Of a stretch of DNA of 26,259 nucleotides, positions 8,801 to 20,432 are shown in pieces. The stretch spans positions 1 to 26,259 of the forward strand of contig JAIVFJ010000543.1 in assembly GCA_025765615.1 (NCBI GenBank), given 5' to 3'. Made by a program: the position numbers and the translations under genes. Source of the DNA: Zopfochytrium polystomum. Taxonomy: Eukaryota; Chytridiomycota; Chytridiomycetes; Chytridiales; Chytridiaceae. Each line of letters opens with the position of its first letter. Positions within the stretch are counted from its first letter, which is position 1. The notes below the pieces were generated by a model. It did not search any database and was not told the DNA's origin. It worked only from the letters and a program-made list of their open reading frames with translations.

Positions 8801-11283
8801 AAACGCATGAGGGCAGCGGCCATAAAGATTCAAACAGGTACTGCGATTTGAATGACCTCGATTCGCAGGTAGTTACTGACAATTCCCTGCCAGCTTGGCG
8901 AGGTTACCGTGCAAGGGTGCTTTACCGTGAGGAACGAGAGAAAATTGCGGCAACCACTATCCAAAAATACGTTCGACGCTGGTTGGCCGTTCGCCGATAC
9001 ACCAAGATCCGGAATGCGGTCATCAAAATACAATCGACTTACAGGATGCATCGTGCGGTCAGCCAACTTGGCTCGTTGCGCCGTGTTCGAGCTGCCGTTC
9101 GAATTCAGAAGACGTTCCGTGGCTACTTGACCAGAAAGTGGTATCACAAAACTGTCAAGCAAATTGTCCTCCTTCAGTCGTGTGTAAGGCGGCGACGCGC
9201 AATTAAGGAGCTCAAGGTTCTGAAAGCTGAAGCACGATCAGTTGGCAAATTGAAAGAGTTGAATTACAAGTTAGAAAACAAGGTGGTCGAGCTTTCACAA
9301 ACTGTCAAGGCTCGGGATTTCGACATCAAGCAGATGACTGAAAAGATCGCTGCCCTGGAAAGCACCGTATCCAGCTGGAAGGAGAAATTTTCCCGTGCCG
9401 AAACCTCCACCAAGGTTGTAAAAGAACAGCTTAACGAAGGATCGAGTGAAATGAAGGCTGAGCTGAAAATGGCGGTTGAGGCAAGGGAATCTCTATCGAG
9501 GGATGTCGAGAGACTAAACGCAGTAATTGTGAAGAAAGACGGAGAGTTGGACACCCTGCAAGCGGAACTCAGCAAAGCCAAAGATGAGATTAAGAAACTT
9601 CGTGAGGATATGAAGAATATGCCCAAAGCAGAGGACACCGCCGTCACGTCATCTCTCCGAAAGGAGGTGGCATCCCTACGCGAGCAAATGAGCAGACTTA
9701 TCGCGGGCAAGTGGACCAGGGATAAAGTTGCAGACTCGCTGCTACAAGCCGCTGAGGGCCAGGGTGGCTATGCTTATTTGGGAGACAGACCATCTGTAAC
9801 CATCGGCATTACAAGCCAAGCGAATGGACCAAGCTTCTATGCCTCGGATTACCGCGATGGTGATGGGAATGTATCCCGCCCCCGACCGCAGAGCGCCAGC
9901 GAAATCGTTGTCTCGCCTATTGAAAGCCCACGTCCATCTCGCCGGCAGACGCTTTCACATCGCTCGTCGGCATCTATGATGGACGCGACATTTGGGCAAG
10001 GAATCGATGAGAGAAGCCTTGAGGTTGAGCGATCCGTACGAACGCTTGAGGACAAGGCCCTTGAAGACGAAATAATCGACTCACTGATCACTACTTTGCG
10101 TATTCCACTTCCTAGCACACAGACTGTTGCGTCTCGGAAAGAAATTTTCTTCCCTGCGCACCTCATCGGCTCTTGCATGATTCAGCTTCTGCAGCACGAC
10201 CTTTCTGCTCGAATGCAGGCGCTCATGTCGAATGTCTTGAAAGCCATTCAGTCGCTGACAATGAAATTTGAAGACGACTATGTGTCGGCTTTCTGGCTTT
10301 CCAACTGCTTTGAACTCATGTCGGTCGTCAAATCGACTCAAGAGAAGGAAGCCCGCGAGCAAAAAAACTCGACGCTTGCAAGATTCGGAGTCTGAGCGCG
10401 CCCTTGGTGCTTTGGAGAAAGTGCGAAGCGATTTAGACTTCATTCTCATCGAGATCTATCACGGTTGGATCAAAGAACTGAAGAAACGGCTGACCAACAT
10501 GATCGTACCTGCCGTTATTGAAAACCAGTCCCTCCCTGGTTACATTTGCAAACAATCCGGTGGCATTTGGGGCAAATGGGGGAAAACATCATCTGGTTCA
10601 ACCTTCACTATTGAGCAGCTCCTCAACTTCCTGAGTAAGCTGTCAAAGACCATGCGGTGCTACTATATGGAGGAGTCGATCACTCGGCAGATCTTGACAG
10701 AGCTGCTCCGTGTTATCGGAGTCTCTGCTTTCAACCATTTGCTCATGCGCAAAAACTTCTGCACGTGGAAGCGTGGCGTGCAAATTCAGTACAACGTCTC
10801 TCGGTTGGAGGAGTGGTGCACCAGCCATAACATAGCAGAAGCAACTCTCCATCTGCAGCAGCTTCTGCAGGCAGCCAAGCTGCTCACACTGAACAAGACC
10901 TCACCGCAAGACATTGAAACTATCTTTGATGTGTACGTATCACTAACACTCGCCAACGCCGGGCGCATTTCTCAATCACCCCATTTTTCTTCCATCCCCT
11001 CCCTCTTAAAACGACCAGGTGCTTCCTCTTAAACCCAACACAAATCAAGAAACTTCTGTCGTTGTACTATGCTGCTGACTTTGACTCGCCCCTGTCGCCG
11101 GAATTGCTGAAGATCATTGCGTCACGGGCGATGTTGAACGAGAAATCGGACGTTCTTCTCCTTGACTTGGATCAAAGCCCTGACTTTGCCAAGCCGAACA
11201 TTCGACCCGTCGAGCAGGTCGAGAAATTCATTCCTGCGTGGATTAGTCTTCCGCAGATCTCTGCTGTAGTGTCAGCCAACTGA
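5883..11283 (+). CDS. MYO2: Class V myosin heavy chain (one-base frame break in DIL)
   Basis: This is an actin-based motor that carries vesicles and organelles to growth sites. Exons: 5883-5918, 5984-6100, 6153-6277, 6331-6456, 6503-6545, 6588-6821, 6867-7038, 7098-7299, 7346-7742, 7800-8246, 8294-8837, 8894-10932, 11019-11283. There are 12 introns of 42-86 nt, all GT-AG. Spliced length is 4747 nt, which is 1582 codons including the stop plus one extra base. Order of parts: SH3-like N-terminus ([19 protein letters not shown]), P-loop GESGAGKT (173-180), switch [10 protein letters not shown] (about 237), switch II DIYGFE (about 467), actin-binding [13 protein letters not shown], and six IQ motifs (about 783-915). 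Next come a coiled coil (about 920-1110), a Ser/Pro-rich linker and a DIL cargo domain (about 1205-1560, [20 protein letters not shown]). About 1581 residues is normal for the family. The start fits the usual short class V leader. The DIL frame is broken at the A7 run 10361-10367. Confidence 0.96.
10361..10367 (+). other. A7 homopolymer where the myosin V reading frame breaks
   Basis: Upstream of the run the frame encodes [20 protein letters not shown] of the DIL domain and, read on, stops at TGA 10393-10395. Downstream, the continuation ([20 protein letters not shown]) lies in another frame. Reading six A residues instead of seven joins the two. No GT-AG pair of normal length bridges the gap plausibly; exon 12 is one base longer than its splice phases allow. 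Confidence 0.8.
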
Positions 11284-11564
11284 GAACCTTCACAACTAGA
11301 CTGTCGTTGTCCTTCTATGATTGGATATGACCTCAACTCCCCTTAGTTGCTCCACATTCATACACTTTATTCGAGATTATTTGTCCCCTCCTTTTTGATG
11401 CGAAATACACTTTTGGTTGCTAGTCTGTGACGCTTGTTCCAATTTTTCGCGGCATTGCGCTAACTCGATAGTAGTGGTTGGAGAAGTTTGGGCGACAGTG
11501 GTTGCCGCAACGCGAGAAGAAATGAAAGTCGGTATGTAACAAAAATTTTCAAACCAAACCCACA

Positions 11565-14500
11565 ATGGAACATGAAGACCCCGCGATCCAAGTTTGCTCC
11601 ATGGAAGAGGAGAACGGTCGCGCGGAGTCGTCGAGGGCGATTGAGGAGGAAGAGGACCTCTTTAGCCACCGAACACTCTTCCAGCGGGTCCAAGATCTCT
11701 CTTTTTCGCTCTTATTTCTCATGGTACACGGCAACAAGTCTGCCCACTTCACGGAATATGTCAGTATCGCTGTCGAAGACCTTCAACTGTTCACTTTCTT
11801 TGTCGGAGCCGAAGTAAACGCGGGCTTCGAACTGCCAGACAGTGTTCGAAACATGTTCAAAGCGGTGGAGCACAGTCACATGGTTATGACAAGCTATTTT
11901 CCTATATTCACGATGGCCGTCTTAGCGATCACACTGATGCTGGCCAATGTTGTCATAGTTGCAGTCGGCGTATACGTGAGCTGTCGAAACTTGTAACGCG
12001 TTGTTGACCTGACATATGCAGTTGGACAGATTGGGCAGCAACGCTTTATTTGGCCTATACGAACGTTAAGAATCTTCGCCAAGTTCCTCCCAACCGTCTT
12101 CTTGTAAGTTCTGATTGCCCAGCTCCAGTAGATCAATCTAACTTGACCTAGCATCCCAGTTTTTGAAGCCCTTATTAGCGTGTTGACGTGCAACCGCGTT
12201 GAAGAGAGCGCCGAAGAAGTGACGGACCCCTTAGCTGGCGGCAGCTTTCCCCTGGATTCAATCAATTGCTCGAATCCAGCACGTCAATCTCTACTATCGG
12301 TTGCGGCTATAGCGTTATTCTTCTACGTTCCTTTGTCACTAGCCGTCAACAGCGTGTAAAGTCTAGTTTTTTCCCTTAAAGTTCCCCTTTGTTTAGACAG
12401 TCATCTTTTTAATTGGACATAATCGTTCAATTGCGCAGGTTTTACGACTTCAACCCGACCCTAAAGGGTCCGTCGAACAAGGCACACAGCCGTGTAGATA
12501 CCATATTCCTTGCGCTTAAGGCTTTGATAATCGTTGCCTTCAAGTTCATACCAGCCTCCGGCTATTTAGTGAAGATAGCCTTGGCAACCGCGATGTGCTT
12601 GGTCATGTTCCTCTGTATTAATCACTGTGAGCGCTCAGAGATCTCCTATGCTGGTTCTTACATTCTTCCCTTTCACCAGATTTCCCCAACTACAATATCC
12701 GTATAAATCAGCAGGTGAGTTCTTGCACTTTATCTGTGAGGTACATCCTTTTGAAACGACGCCATTGACACCAGCGCGGAGGAATGTATCTTGCAACATT
12801 CACCGTCGGTTTAATAACTTTCTCTGGATCATGCTTGTACGCAAATACTGGACAAAAGGCAAACTATGCTCTCTTTGGAATGGTGGTGGTGGCCACTGTC
12901 GGAGCGTTCTTCCTGGGTGCCTGGCTCACCAGGAAGCGCTTCGAAATGGTCCAAGCTGCAGTCGAAAGTCGAATGGAGATCCTTCAGTCCCCCGAAACCA
13001 ATAAAGAGGACTACCTAGTCTTTGGCTCGTGGCCAGACGTCGAAATTGCTGTGAGAAAGTACACGGAGACCATGGGCGAGAGAAGGAGGTATTTCAATCC
13101 AGCGAATCTTGCCAAATTACAGGCCATTTTTGAGCGTGGAATATTTGAGTTCCCCGATCAGGTTCGAAACCAATGTTCGGTTCTGCGCTGTGTGATTGAT
13201 ATGTCGTTTTGTTTTCCTCTCTCAAGCCGTTGATAAAAATTTTAGTCGAGTACTACATCTTTACTTTGGCGAATGGCAAACTTCAGCGTGGAGGTCTCTG
13301 TAAAATAAGGGAACCTCCATTGGACGTTCAATTCCGAATATATTACTTCAACCAGATCGCGACGAGACGAAAGGAGGTGAGTTTCCGGGAAGAATATTGC
13401 GCCGCTGACTATCGGCAGGCGGATTTCCTGGGTCTCAATATAAAATTGGACGTGGCGACTTACGCTGAGTAAGGCGACGAGTCTTCTATTGAGCCCCCAC
13501 TCAAATCTTAATTATAATCGGGACAGGTTTCAAAAAACGGACCGGGATGCAAAACTGAATCATTACCTTGCGGTTCAATCGATGCGCCAGCTCTACAAGC
13601 TCATAAGGGACAAAAACTTCAAACTGGACGACCTATCCCAGATTACTGTCCGCCTCTACATGCACGCAGAAAAAGCGCAGAGAGCGTACTTGAGGCTCGC
13701 AGCTCAGTTTCCGAGGTCGAAGACGATCCTAAGATTCTTCGCCCGTTTTTGCTACGATGTAAGTCTTCAAAATGACGTATTGGAAGTCTTGATGTCTCAT
13801 TCTCGCTGTCTTCTGCAGATAACAAAGGATGAGGCTCGCGGGGACAGTTTAACTGCTTACGCGGACGAGCTTGAAAATCACCGCACGCACGCCGAAATCG
13901 ATGGCAGCGGCACGCCAAACAAAGCTCTCGAGGCCGCAGCGGAGGAAACCCCCAGCAGCGAGACGGGATCATCAACCATTGACCGCAGGTCTGCTCAGCA
14001 TGCCCAAAGACTGAGGGAGTCTCGCATGCGGTTACGGGGTCTTCAGGTCAAGTCTCTTTTCGTGATGAAAGCAATTGGCATATTGGCGCTTTGGGTGGCG
14101 AACTGCTACGTGGTTGTTCAACTGCTTCAGGTTTCGCAGTTCTCGCTTACCAGGCTTTCATGGTAAGAAAGGAGAAGGGGGGGGGGGGGCGGATGAGAAT
14201 TGAAAACTTAATATCAAAAAGGCAAGCTGACAGGAAATACTACATGGGAACGACGGCCCTCAGAATCCGCCAAATGGAGGAAGCGGAGTCCCTGGACGAC
14301 TTCATGGCTGCGCGAGACGATTTAGACAGAGAAATGAAAAATCTGTCCAACATATTCAAGGAGATTTTTATGCACCGAGAGCAATCCGATCCTCTGGAAA
14401 ACTCGTACGATACGGAAGAACTCTTTCCACTGAAGATATCTGCAAGTTCCCCCAGCAATGTGTCCGTTACAAAAAATGTGTCGGCGTTCCACTTCACCGA

Positions 14501-16207
14501 GGTGAGATTGTGAAACCTGTCCTGACCGCAAAACTAAAACTAACCAACACCACTTTACCTTTCAAAGCTTATTGCGAATTCGGCCTTGGCTGTGTCGAAC
14601 ATGTCTTGGGATTGGTTTAAATCCACCTCTAGCTATGATTCCGATATCAGGTTGCTTTTGGATAACTATGTAAACTCTCAACCTGTGCTCTCCGTACCAA
14701 TGGCTGCTTTCATCCAGCACGAGTGGGATAAAACTTCGTCTGCGATCAAACAAGTGTACATTTTGGCCGGAGTGCAGATTTTCATAACTGTATCCCTTGC
14801 ACTTGTTGTGGACCTTCTGTTTAGTCGCTTTCAAACAAGCCAACAAACCATTTTGGAGGTTCTAAGGTACATACCTAAGGACGTAATCAAGGTACAGGCA
14901 CGGATTCAGTTCGATCCCTCATTTCCACTTAACTCTCGATTGCCAGGAGGAAATAGAGAATTTCGCCGCAGCAGACAGCAGCGACTTTTTCCCGACATCA
15001 ATTGTTAAATTCGCTGAGCGAGCGAAAATTGTGCAGGGGGCGTATTCAAGGGGGAGATTTCGAACGTTCATGGCAGTTTCCTCTACCGTTCTGATTTCCA
15101 TAACAATCATCACCGCCTACCTCAATGCTTCCACCTTTCAAAACATTGGCCAAATCTTCAGGGTGCTGGACTTTGCCGCCAGTATAAAAGAAGCCCTTGT
15201 CCGCGCAACAACTTACGCAAACGAGCTACTCGTCAATGATCGCCGGACCTGGCAGTCCCCAGAAGACATTCTTGAGAACTTTTCCGACTCCTTAAACGAC
15301 ATCAGCCTTCTATTTCAAAGCATTGTTTTCGGAGACTCTTCTTCTCCTCCTCCATCTCCAAGCTATGACCACTTCCCGACGGACGTTCTTCATCTTCTCA
15401 ATGACGAACCATGCTTACCGCTGAATTCCACGATATGCGAGCCCACTGTTAGAGTTTGGAATGAGACGTTATCTTACTCTGCGAATTTGTTGACGTCAGG
15501 TAAGCAGCTTTAAGGAAGAGAATAACGGAACTGAGACTGCCACGAACATATCCATGCAGGACTTCTGCAAGCAACGCACGTCATGATCAAATTCCTTTTC
15601 GAGATCATCATCGGGGTAACTGCAGGGGGCTCAGATGCGCCGTTGAAGGTACTTTCCCTTCGAAAGTTCCTGGAGCCCGACGTTCGTGACGGCTGGACCC
15701 AGTTTCGCATACGCATGATGATGGCAATGGACACTATTCAGCAAAGCCGACTGTCCATCAACTATGGACTGTTTTCAGCATTTATAGTCATCCTATTCTT
15801 CACATTCACAATGGAGATGTTCGTTGTCAACAAGTTGCTGGATAACTATCGCATCGCAGAGCAGGGAATCTACGGAATTCTCAGCGGGCTCCCCCTCCAC
15901 GCGCGCCGAATACACCAGATCGCAGCCGTGCTGAAGCATGCCACCGACGACGCGGATGCCGAGGCCCCCGCTGCCATTTTCGCGGAAGTGCCGAAGGAAA
16001 CTGCGGCAGAGCCAGCGGGCTTCCGCCTTTGCAATCAGAAGGATCTAAAAGCAGCTCCGGAGGGTGGCAACAACAAGCAAAATTTCGAACCGCCCTTCAG
16101 TCTCCTTCAGGCGAGTTATTTTACAAACTGAAGAGGTGTCCCAAAATGAACTTGTGGAGGATGAGTCGGGCAGTGTTAGCAGTGTAAAGAATGACATTGT
16201 GTTCTAA
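11565..16207 (+). CDS. Tiny-macrocysts (TmcB)-like polytopic membrane protein
   Basis: I place this by pattern in the TmcB-like family of large membrane proteins. Its biochemical role is unknown; signalling or sensing is inferred from architecture. Exons: 11565-11975, 12030-12103, 12152-12355, 12439-12626, 12680-12714, 12775-13161, 13227-13376, 13419-13468, 13527-13758, 13819-14162, 14234-14501, 14568-14891, 14947-15499, 15560-15987, 16055-16207 (1266 residues, all phases consistent). Roughly seven or eight TM helices lie in residues 45-375, including FIWPIRTLRIFAKFLPTVFF. A soluble helical block (about 380-650) carries the family-like PRSKTILRFFARFCYDITKD and an Ala/Glu-rich helix. Then two TM-loop-TM units follow (657-866 and 929-1163), with N-glycosylation sequons in both loops. 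The tail is basic, then acidic. Without removal of the last intron (15988-16054) the frame would end at 16131. It lies 281 bp downstream of the myosin gene on the same strand. Confidence 0.75.
14177..14189 (+). repeat. G13 homopolymer inside a TmcB-like intron
   Basis: Thirteen consecutive G lie 14 nt after the GTAAGA donor of intron 14163-14233. The run keeps the intron at 71 nt. Its exact length may be uncertain in the assembly, but it lies outside coding sequence. Confidence 0.85.
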
Positions 16208-16836
16208 AACGAAAAATAGATAGCCTTGAAGTGTTAATACATGCCAGAAATGATCAACACAATAACTGAAGCTGTCGCACGTTCGATTCGAGGAAGAAAT
16301 GGAGCGAGGAGAAGTTGGCAATGTTGGAAATATCGTCACAACATTCAGACATTCCCACCGCCTCGATGCAGAATCGCAGATGAAACCCAACGACTTCGAC
16401 ACGCCGCGATACGAAGTCACACCAGCCTCTTCTCGCTGCAAACTGTCAACATACAGATGCCACTCTACACAACTTAATTAGCGGACATTTAGTCTCCAAA
16501 ATATTACTGCAGCATTTGCTGTCGAGAAGAGAAAATGGGGGCTCTACCATTATTTAGACTTTAGTCAATCAGGCTGCATTAAGCGAAGTCTACTTATGGG
16601 CAGAAAATTTGGCTTTCTTTGCATGCATGACTACTTCCTCACAGAGTCAATAAGGGACAGGAAGTGGTGATGCATTCTCTTCCTATTAGATGATTAGCAC
16701 CCCACGGCTTCATGGAAATTAAATCTTCATCTTCATCGACAATGTAGAAAATAATTAGAATTAAGTGTAGAAAGGCGGTTCTAATCGACAACTGGTAAAT
16801 AGGCACATCTTCGAAAAATGAGAAACTCCAGAAATG
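16208..16836. other. Convergent intergenic region (3' UTRs)
   Basis: This is 629 bp between the 3' ends of the TmcB-like gene (+) and the RhoGAP gene (-). It is AT-rich toward its right half. I found no canonical AATAAA on either strand. Short open frames (up to 106 codons on the minus strand at 16121-16441) show no family motif, so I see nothing beyond 3' untranslated sequence. Confidence 0.5.
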
Positions 16837-19800
16837 CTACGAAGAATTTTCCGCCAAGATTGCCGCAGAACGGTTGGAGGAGGCAGCCTGCATAGATGAA
16901 AAGGTGTTCCAGCTCGATACAACCTCCAAATGTAGCAGAACGGTCTCCAGCGCGGCTGCAGATGCTGGCAAACATATTTCCTCGAAAAAGATTTTAACGG
17001 CTAAAGATTGTTCTGTTAAGAGATTCCAACCGAAACCCTCAGGGTCATTATCTCCAAAGTTGATAACCTTCGGTGCCGGAGCTGCTTGCGAGGTTTCTCG
17101 CTCGGTCTCTGGTACCGGCAGCTTTTGGGAAACAATTAGGGCTATCGACTCTCGAGGTGTGATGACATTCATCGACATGGCCGGTCCTTCCATCAGCGAC
17201 ACTATCTGCTCCATTGGATCCACAGCCGGTCCGTTCTCTGACTCAGAATATTCACTTTCGCTTCCAATGTTTGGAGTCATGGGATCCTCGACCCCCTCTT
17301 CCGATTCGGGCTCTGCAACTGTTGAAAGAATTGTTTGCGACCGAGCAAGGCCTTGCTTTCGATCATCAAGGCCCAATATAGGCATTTCCTCGCTTTTACC
17401 GTTGGCGTCCTCGCTCTCCACGGATATGGGTTCTACAACTAGCGATGGCGGGTCTCCTCTGGCATTCGCCTCCAAGCCTGCTTGGTCCACCAACGGAGAT
17501 GTTGCAGGGCTTTGAAAAGTTGCGAATGGTTGGACCAAAGGCGCTTTTGTCACATAACCGACATCATCTCGGAAGCCTGGCACTTTCTTCCGTTGGGACT
17601 CTCTGCTCTGGTTGTTCGAGCTCAAGTTTGCCGACGAGGCGGTGGCGGGGGGCCGGGCGCCGGGTTTCGCCTCTTCTTCCTCCATTATCTCGGTCAAAGT
17701 CTCCCATAGCTTGTCGATCTCAACTGAGAGGCCTGTTTGGCGGCTTGTGTAAGACTCCCCCGCAATAGTAAGATGATCGAGCGACGCGCCAATGACGTTT
17801 TGGTGCGCACGCGAAAGTTGCCCACCAACCGATGCGTCACTTGTGCTCTCAGCGACCGCCAATTCGCCGTTTACCAAAAATGAAAACCCCTCTCCACCAA
17901 CCGTCGGGCTTTGCCTCTGTAAATGCGATATGTGTGAAGTCTTGCCTTGGTCGAGTTCCTCCGTCTTCATTTTGGGTTCCGCAAAAGTGACTTGCCGCCT
18001 AGACGGGGTTCGAAAGACTAATGGAGCAAAAAGAGCAGCTAAGGATCTGATTGGAATGATTTGCCCAATCCTGTGCCTTCAAGTAAGCCAGCTCGTAACA
18101 AGAAGCAGGCATACCTCGCCAAGTGGAAAAAGAGAGCCTTCATAACTACAAAGCATTCTTTCGGAAGCTTAGCAAATATTCGCTTGATTTCAAAAATTTG
18201 CTCTTCTTCATCCCCCTCTGGGTTCTCTGCAACAAAGTGATCAGACTAAGCGACGAGCGAATTTCAAACAAACCGAATAGATCAAGGATTTGACGCGTGA
18301 CATCTCTGGGAAAGATGCTGGTTTTCGTACAACGCAAATAACGAAATATATTCCAGCACATAAGCACGGCTTGCTCGTTATCCAAGTCTTTGACCAGATG
18401 AGGTGGAACAAAGTTGACACTTCGAGAATTCGAGCAGCTTGCGTTTACAGCCTTCTCCGTTGCGATTTTTTCAGTCATCATAATGTCTTCAGCTAGCCGT
18501 TAACATCAGAGTAAGTAAGGTGGCATGTCTACCATTAACGAAGATTGTCTTCAGCTCATGCTCTCGGAGCACCTCTTCAATTGGATTATCCAACCAGATG
18601 GGTCCTGAAAGTGCTTGTTCCAAGCGAACTTTTTGCCAATGGTTCGCAGATGAGGGTATACTAGGCAGTCGAGTCCTTTCCAACGGCCCTCTGCCACTGG
18701 ATTCGGCTCTTTGTTCACTTTGAACATCATCCAGAGGAAGTGGGGGTCTTCCTGTCGATGCAAGTTTAATTTTGCGACCTCTGGGATGCACGGGATAGCT
18801 AACAACAGATCGGACGACAGGCAGTGCAGGCGCGGATGGGAGCAAACTATCCGTTTCCGAAAGCTGCTCTCCGCTGATGATAGCTGCTTGTTTCAAGTAT
18901 AGTGAGAACAGAAAGCCAGTTTACTTCCAAAACTCACAGTTGGGCTGGATTGGGACATCCACGTTCTCAGCATTTGCTTTGTGTGCGCATTAGCTGAGCG
19001 AATCGGAGCCAAACGATCATGTTTCCCGATTGTTTTCAGGATAGACCCGGTCTCAGGCCCTAGCAATTCTTGCCGTAGCCTTTCGGCTAAAACTTTTGCT
19101 TTCATTTCTGCCTGCAATTTAGTTTCGACATTTTCTAAATTTGAAACTTAACTGTTTCGAACAAACTCATCTCTTGTTGCGTTTTTAGTTCCACCTGGTT
19201 TCCATACTCTTCCTGCAGTTGAATCGTTCGCAACCCTTCCAGAATTTGAGCTAGTTCTGGAGTGCGGGGAGGAGGTTTGGCCATCTACTCCTTCGTTGAC
19301 TATTTTGAGGGATTGAGCTCCCTCTTCAAGTGATGGGTCGTTTGAGTGCTTCTCTACGACGTATTGGGGCTGTTTGTTAGATGGCCGTCGGTCGCGTACG
19401 CCGGTGTTACTGGAGGCTTTGGGAGCAAGTGCCGAATCAAGGAGATTCTGCGAGGAAGACTCATTTGAAATCGATGTCGTTTGGTTCCTTGAATTGGTGG
19501 CCACCACGTTTGCTGGGAGAGCGTCGCTCGCCGATGGTAAAAAGGTGGACCGTATTTGCGTTTTTGAACTAAAGGCTGGTTCGATGCTCAGCGTACTATT
19601 GGTCGGTTGCACCACCTTTGGTAAGCCTGCTGACTGGTTCTGTTGACCATCTTTTGGCGCTCGCATCGAAGTTGCACTGAGGGACCTCTCTTTGATCAAC
19701 CTGCTGGCCATGTGAGTGCTCTCTTGCCTAGAGACGGTCCTACCTGGCCGGAGTCACCACTCCAGACCTTGCAGTTGGTTTCTGCGCTTCCTGGACGAAG

Positions 19801-20432
19801 CCAGCTGAGCCAAAACTGACTGCGGAGGATTCCTTCTGAATAATGTTCTCATGCATAACCATTCGGTCTGAGCTTCTTCCAATCATTGGTCCGTTCCCTC
19901 TTTCCAAGCTGCTTGTCGAGTGTTCGCGCGATCGCAAGCGCCCTAAACTGGACTGACGCGAAAATTCTGGTCCTGGATTCGAATCCTCGCGTGGACCTTC
20001 TGTGGCCCTAATTTCGCTGTCGGGCTGGATCTCGCTCATGGCTCGTTGGAACGGGGCTTGAGGTTTGGAAACACCGGCTTTTCGTGCAACCGCCGGGGAG
20101 ACGGTGAAAGAAAGCTGCGCAAGGTCCGACCTGTCAGGCGCGACAGCTTCGTCTGGTCGCGCTGCCAGACCTTTTCGAATCTGGGGAGCCGGCGAGGACT
20201 GAAATGGCCCTTTAATGTGTATAGGTGGATGGTGGCCGCCGTGGTTGGCCGGTGCGCCACTTTGGAGAGTACTCGGTTGCGCACCATCAAAAGATAGGAA
20301 AAGAACTCCGGCTGCCCCAGAGGCTGCCTGCTGAACCCCTTTATGGGCGGCTGGTCGCCCTTCACCTAATCCGCCCAAACCTTCAATTCCCATTGAAGTT
20401 TTCAGGCATGTTCCAGACGGGCCTTCTTCCAT
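16837..20432 (-). CDS. RhoGAP-domain protein with long disordered flanks
   Basis: This is a predicted GTPase-activating protein for a Rho/Rac/Cdc42-type GTPase. Exons (minus order): 20432-19744, 19700-19163, 19111-18925, 18883-18533, 18492-18274, 18226-18115, 18070-16837. Introns are 40-51 nt, all phases agree, and the total is 1109 residues. Residues 1-560 are Ser/Pro/Gly-rich and look disordered. About 565-730 form the RhoGAP fold: PIWLDNPIEEVLREHELKT, a degenerate helix NIFRYLR, RDVTRQILDLFEN, IKRIFAKLPKECFVVMKALF then FHLAR, and SLAALFAPLVFRTP matching the family's LAvvFgPtLlR. Residues 730-1109 are acidic and Ser-rich with a short helical end. The usual GIFR arginine finger is not visible. 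The start at 20432 (NVMEEGPSG) is a choice; ATG 20483 is in the same frame and 17 codons longer. Exon 2-3 splicing uses GTTCGA, a weak donor chosen by phase. Confidence 0.7.

Noticed and set aside
10360..10368. A AAA AAC heptamer as a -1 programmed frameshift site in myosin V
   Set aside because: The heptamer is in the right register, but a -1 shift leads into the frame that runs ...[12 protein letters not shown] and then stops. The DIL continuation needs the opposite (+1) shift, so canonical -1 slippage does not explain it.
16874..17515. 213-codon plus-strand open frame
   Set aside because: It is antisense to the last exon of the RhoGAP gene, which has consistent splice phases and domain support; this frame has none.
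18250..18420. Extra intron (GTGCTG...ACCAG) within the RhoGAP LR helix
   Set aside because: It fits by phase but would delete the FRYLR segment that matches the family's K-flReLP helix; reading through is the better model.
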